A stretch of 64,000 bases of DNA from Glandiceps talaboti (lineage: Eukaryota > Hemichordata > Enteropneusta > Spengelidae): NCBI RefSeq assembly GCF_964340395.1, contig NC_135556.1, positions 4,087,501-4,151,500 on the forward strand, written 5' to 3'. Below the pieces are notes generated by a model. It saw nothing but the letters and a program-made list of their open reading frames with translations, did not search any database and was not told the DNA's origin. Both the position numbers and the translations under genes were made by a program. Below are positions 54,901 to 60,840 of the stretch, piece after piece (position 1 is the first letter of the stretch; each line of letters begins with the position of its first letter).

Positions 54901-57900
54901 GTGGTGGGATGTACAGTGACAGTGGTGGGACGTACAGTGACAGTGGTGGGATGTACAGTGACAGTGGTGGGATGTACAGTGACAGTGGTGGGATGTACAG
55001 TGACAGTGGTGGGATGTGCAGTGACAGTGGTGGGATGTACAGTGACAGTGGAGGGATGTACAGTGACAATGGTGGGATGTACAGTGACAGTGGAGGGATG
55101 TACAGTGACAATGGTGGGATGTACAGTGACAGTGGTGGGATGTACAGTGACAGTGGTGGGATGTGCAGTGACAGTGGTGGGATGTGCAGTGACAGTGGTG
55201 GGATGTACAGTGACAGTGGTGGGACGTACCGTGACAGTGGTGGGATGTACAGTGACAGTGGTGGGACGTACAGTGACAGTGGTGGGATGTACAGTGACAG
55301 TGGTGGGATGTACAGTGACAGCTGTGGGACGTACAGTGACAGTGGTGGGACGTACAGTGACAGTGGTGGGACGTACAGTGACAGTGGTGGGATGTACAGT
55401 GTCAGTGGGGGGATGTACAGTGACAGTGGTGGGATGTACAGTGACAGTGGTGGGATGTACAGTGACAGTGTTGAGATGTACAGTGACAGTGGTGGGATGT
55501 GCAGTGACAGTGGTGGGATGTACAGTGACAGTGGTGGGACGTACAGTGACAATGGTGGGATGTACAATGACAGTGGTGGGATGTACAGTGACAGTGGTGG
55601 GACGTACAGTGACAGTGGTGGGATGTACAGTGACAGTGGTGGGATGTACAGTGACAGTGGTGGCAGAGGTGGGATGCCAAAATGGCAAAACAATGGATAG
55701 ATTATAAAATGAGCCAAAGTAAAATGTGACCCCCCCCCCCTTCAATCCATGGCCCTCCCGACCTGTAATTACTGAAGGCGCTTCGGAAATTTTTCCAATC
55801 GGAAGGGTAAACAGTTTCGATATATAAATCATTTATCAAAGTTAACATTATTTGAGTATAGTGGATACTTCAAATTATCATTTATGCTTTTGAACAAAAG
55901 GAGTTTAGGACCATATTCTGCTTATATATATAGTGGTCAATATAGTCAGACTAATAATAAATGCACTCTGTGCTCTGTGTACTATTTATGTATCTTAAAA
56001 ACCTGTTAATTGTGTTCTTAATTTTTTTATTGCAGTTCCTTGCGAATGTTTTACTTATTTACTGCAAATGCTCAACTTGGACCGCTACAGATATCTTTAG
56101 GAAGAATGGTCGAAGACATTTGTAAATTTCTATGTGTGATGACGTTAGTCCTTGCTTCCTTTGCCGTTGGTCTAAATCAGTTGTATTACTACTACAGCAC
56201 AATAGACGATCACAATCTTTCTTGTACTGGGGTAACTTGCGATGATCAAAACAATGCATATAGCACGTAAGTTTACATTCTCTTTCATGTTCTCAATTTC
56301 TATTTTTTGTTAACTTCTGTCGATTTTAAAATGGGATATCGGGGATGAAATTAAACAACCATCTTGATTTGTAGTTGTTTGCTTATTCGTGCACCCGATC
56401 AGAGGGCATACAGCCGACGTTCCCCTCAGACTTTGTACAGTGATACATATACTTATGTCGTGGCAGTAAAAGAGCTACTGTAACATGCATAATCAAAGAC
56501 TTAATAGCACAATTCTGGCAAGAATTCACCTGAAAAACAATTTTAGGACTTCACTAAATAGTATAGAAGAAGGTATTTTACAAGTTACATTCAGCGATTC
56601 TAAACATCTTATCAAGTGAAACAAACTGAAATAAAAGGTACTCATCTCAGCAAGTGATTGCCTTGTATAAAGGTAATTATTGTTTTGTACAAAAACCCCA
56701 CAATACCTGAAATTTGCGGCCATACACTTGATTCAGTTTTTGTCAGCAGGAGTCGTACTCATGATCATGTCATACTATTTGTATAACTCACTATCTTCCC
56801 TCTCGAATATTACATGTAGAATGAATATAGTTCAAAAGACTTGTTTTCAAACTTAACGATACTTGCATCATTTCATTCACACTAAAGTTCCACTAACTCG
56901 AAAATTGTAGCCTTTCAAATTATCAAAAAACAACCCCCCCCCCCTTTCCAGGTATTGTAGAGTAGACTGAATACATGTCATAGCACAATTTTCTCTCTGC
57001 TATATTTTGTTTGTGAAAAGACTTGTACTCATATCACCAGAGTATAAATAAGCTATCAATAATAAAATGGTGAATTGAAAGTTATTGTCTTTATCATATT
57101 TTACCAAGGCACATTTATCATGTCAGTTCTTTGTCTTTTACTCAATATTCAGATTATTCAATGCAGTCGAGACTTTGATTTGGACCATCTTTGGTTTGGT
57201 AGATTTGTCCAACACCCAAGTAGATGCCAAGCACACGTTTACAGAGTGGATTGGCGCCGTTATGATGGCTTGTTATTGTACCACATCTATCATCGTATTA
57301 GTTAACATGCTGATTGCAATGATGAACAGTTCATTTCAGAAGATTCAGGTATGACAACATATTTTAACTAAATTAGTTATTCTTAGTGTATATATTTATA
57401 TAACATTGGCTATGATATATATAACACGGTGGTTATGTTATTAATCAATTCGTTAGTTACAGTCGACCAGATAAGAATTCAAATGGTTGTCAATAACATT
57501 CATAACAAGTAAGTAAGTGAGACAATCAATCAGTCAGCCAGCTAAGAAAGCCAGCTAACCACCCACCCACCGATTTATCAAATCATCGATCCATCCATCC
57601 ATCCATCCATCCACCATCCATCCATCAACCAACCAACCAACCAACCTACCATCCACCCAACCAACAAACAAACAAACAAACAAACAAACAAACAAACAAA
57701 CAAAACAAATGAATAAACAAAAAACAATCAATCATCCAATCAATCAATCGATCGATCAATTAATCTATAAGAATTTTGATATGTTCATCTGAATGTGTGT
57801 CTTCTACGATCAATGTTAAGCTGTAGTAATAATACCATAATTCATAACTATAATTTATGTTTACAACTAATGTCGCAATATTTCATCGCTACATTTTCAC

Positions 57901-60062
57901 ATCGTTACAGAGTAAAGCTGACATCGAGTGGAAATTTGCCAGATCAAGATTATGGATGAGTTATTTTGACGAAGGAGGTACAGCTCCTGTACCTTTTAAC
58001 ATTATACCAACCCCTAAGTCTGTATATCGTGTTTTACAGTGGTTGAAAAGAACGTGCTGCTCACGTGTCAATAGATTACAACGTAGTGCAACAAAGACAT
58101 CACGTGTAAGTAATGAATATTGCTTCTAGTAAACAAAAACTACAGGAAGGGAGAAACAGGCAGACAGACAGACAGACAATTCCCTCAGCTTTTTTCCGTT
58201 TGATTGTATCATTTTACAATTACATTTACTATAGTTTGCAAGCAATGTTGAAAGCAATTCTTATATTTCAAGTAATTCATGTAGTTACTGTAGATTAGAT
58301 TACAGTGTAAATTAAGATCTTCATCAACGGAACAACAATGAATTATATGTCACATGGTCTGGTCAGTGTAAAAGTTCTATAATTCCACTAATATTAAAGC
58401 ACGTCCCTAGTGCTGTGTAATACAATTCATAAAGATATTGCATGAAGAAATTATTGTTTTGTGTAGGCATTTGTTCGGTCACATCGCAATTTTTGTGCAC
58501 TTCTATTTCGACTAAAATTTGAAATGGTCAGATCTAATAATTACTGAGACATTACAGAGTACATAGTGTGTTGATCATTTTCACTTTTTTCTTCAATTTT
58601 CCCTATACTGGCGCTTGCGTCTTCGTTTTTTTTTTCTTGCGGCACAGCCTTAACCTGCTTCTCACAATTTTCTCTTTCATATTCTCTTCTCTCTGCACTT
58701 TACCCTAAACATTTACTAACCTTACCGACATTCAGCCCGAAAACAAGGTAAGCATACAATCACCAAAAGCATGTACAAATAAAATGCTAACACTTTTTAA
58801 GTGATACCAGCATATCATACAAGCTACGTCACATTGCACGCGCATGCATTGACACCTCTTTCAAACTTCCAACTGTTCTATTCTGTGCCTCCTTATAACA
58901 ACCCTACCTCTCTATTGAACAAAACTTTGACGCGAGTTTGTAAGTCATTTGAAGAATATGTCAAGTGATACTGTCACGTGGATGATTATAGGATAGAGAA
59001 AATTAAAACATATCCAGGTATACAAATTACAATATTAAATGAATGTATGCATGTATGTATGTATGTATGTGTGTATGTATGTATGTATGTATGTATGTAT
59101 GTATGTATGTATGTATGTATGTATGTATGTATGTATGTATGTATTATGTAGAAAGAAATGCATAAGGAACTTGTGAGACAGTCCGAATAAATAGATGTAA
59201 AATCCGACATTTCGGATGAAAATTCTTTATCGAGGTATCTATAGGCAAGACATATTAGGTAAATACCTGAATATATCTGAATGTTATGGAGCAGAACGAC
59301 AACCGCGCGTGATTAACGGTTATACGTGTGAACAGTTGTAATATTCGCACGCACCAAATAGAACCCAATAGAACACGCCTGAAACATAACATAAGCGTGA
59401 TTAGACTGGGAATGACGTGAATAATATATTAATTCAAGGGGTTCCAGCGTTTCGAGACGGATAATGATTTCCTCTCCCTTCAAGCTTCAACCACAAACCT
59501 TACAAATTCCTGAAATAGACATATCTGATACACTGTGATCGTTGGTAAGGGAGCCTTCAGTAATTACCAGGGGGCGGAGGAAATCACACATGGTCTGTTA
59601 AGTAAAACATGACCCCCCCCCCATTCTCCATTTGTAAAAAGTGACCCTCCCCTTTGTCCCATTTTGTAAAACATGACCCTCCCCATGACAATTGCATATA
59701 CTGAACGTTAATCAATATTCCCATTACGTGTATATGTATACATACAAATTAAATGATTTTGACTCTGTATTAGAAAGCAATATTTGTACATATAAAGTGA
59801 CAAACAGTAAAAGACTGGCTAGTTACCTTTCTCTTATAATCATACACAATCTAGTTAGTATCTAAACGTGCTTTCCATGTTGTGCATACTCTGCCTGATC
59901 TGGTCATTTGTAAAAGTTCCCTGATATCATTGTCATCATCGTCACGTTCACCTTCAGTATTGCCATTATCAGTGTCACTCTAATCTGACTCACTGGTACT
60001 ACTTGAGTCAGTACATGTATCACTGTCCGTGTTCTCTATGTCATTCAAAACTAAATCATCAC

Positions 60063-60104
<42 letters not shown>

Positions 60105-60806
60105 ATTTTAACAACAACATTCACGTACAGTGTGAGTGATAAGGTGAGATGGGTACACTCAACAAAATGCATCGTTTTATTAAACAATTTTCTTTCAATA
60201 TATGCATTTTAATTTTTGTATTTTTGCTTGTAAAGGACTCGTAAAAATAAATGTTGAGTGCTGATCTCACTTTTACATCTCCAAACACACAAAATAAATT
60301 GAAAATAATTAAATCTACAATTTGGTCACAAAACTACGGATTGTAAAATGTGACCCTCCCCCAAATATTGTAATGCAAAATATGACCCTCCCCAAGAACA
60401 GGTTTGTAAAATGTGACCCACCCTCCGATTCCTCCGGCCCTGCAGACTTTAATATGGATTGCATTAATTATTTGGCCATTGGCCAAGCGTTATGTAAATT
60501 TAGACTTTAAGGACGTCACAATAAAGAACACTAGTCTTGGGACTGGCAGGCACTTCGCAGGGGCACTTGACTTCGGGGGAAGTCAATGAACGAGGCACTT
60601 GCTAGGTGCTTGCCTTGGTTTCCAGTGTAGACTTTTAAAACACAAAACTGTGTGTAGTCTGAGCTAATTCCCTAAGGTTCAAGTGAGATCCCGTTACATA
60701 CAGAAGTTGAGTCGGACATAAGACGAGAGAGTGTTTCGAGTGTAGTTACTTGGTCTGTCAGCTGTGTGCCAAGACAAAAAGTAACATATGTATGTATGTA
60801 TGTATG

Positions 60807-60840
<34 letters not shown>

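Larger units (their letters stand above)
53403..56035 (+). other. TRPC intron 5 (2.6 kb), mostly an inverted-repeat-bounded minisatellite
   Basis: Donor GTATGT; acceptor with a T-rich tract ending ATTGCAG at 56035. About 2.28 kb of the intron (53503-55782) is one inverted-repeat-bounded block containing the 21-bp array. The remainder shows no feature I can name. Long open frames over the array are repeat artefacts and not exons. Confidence 0.85.
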
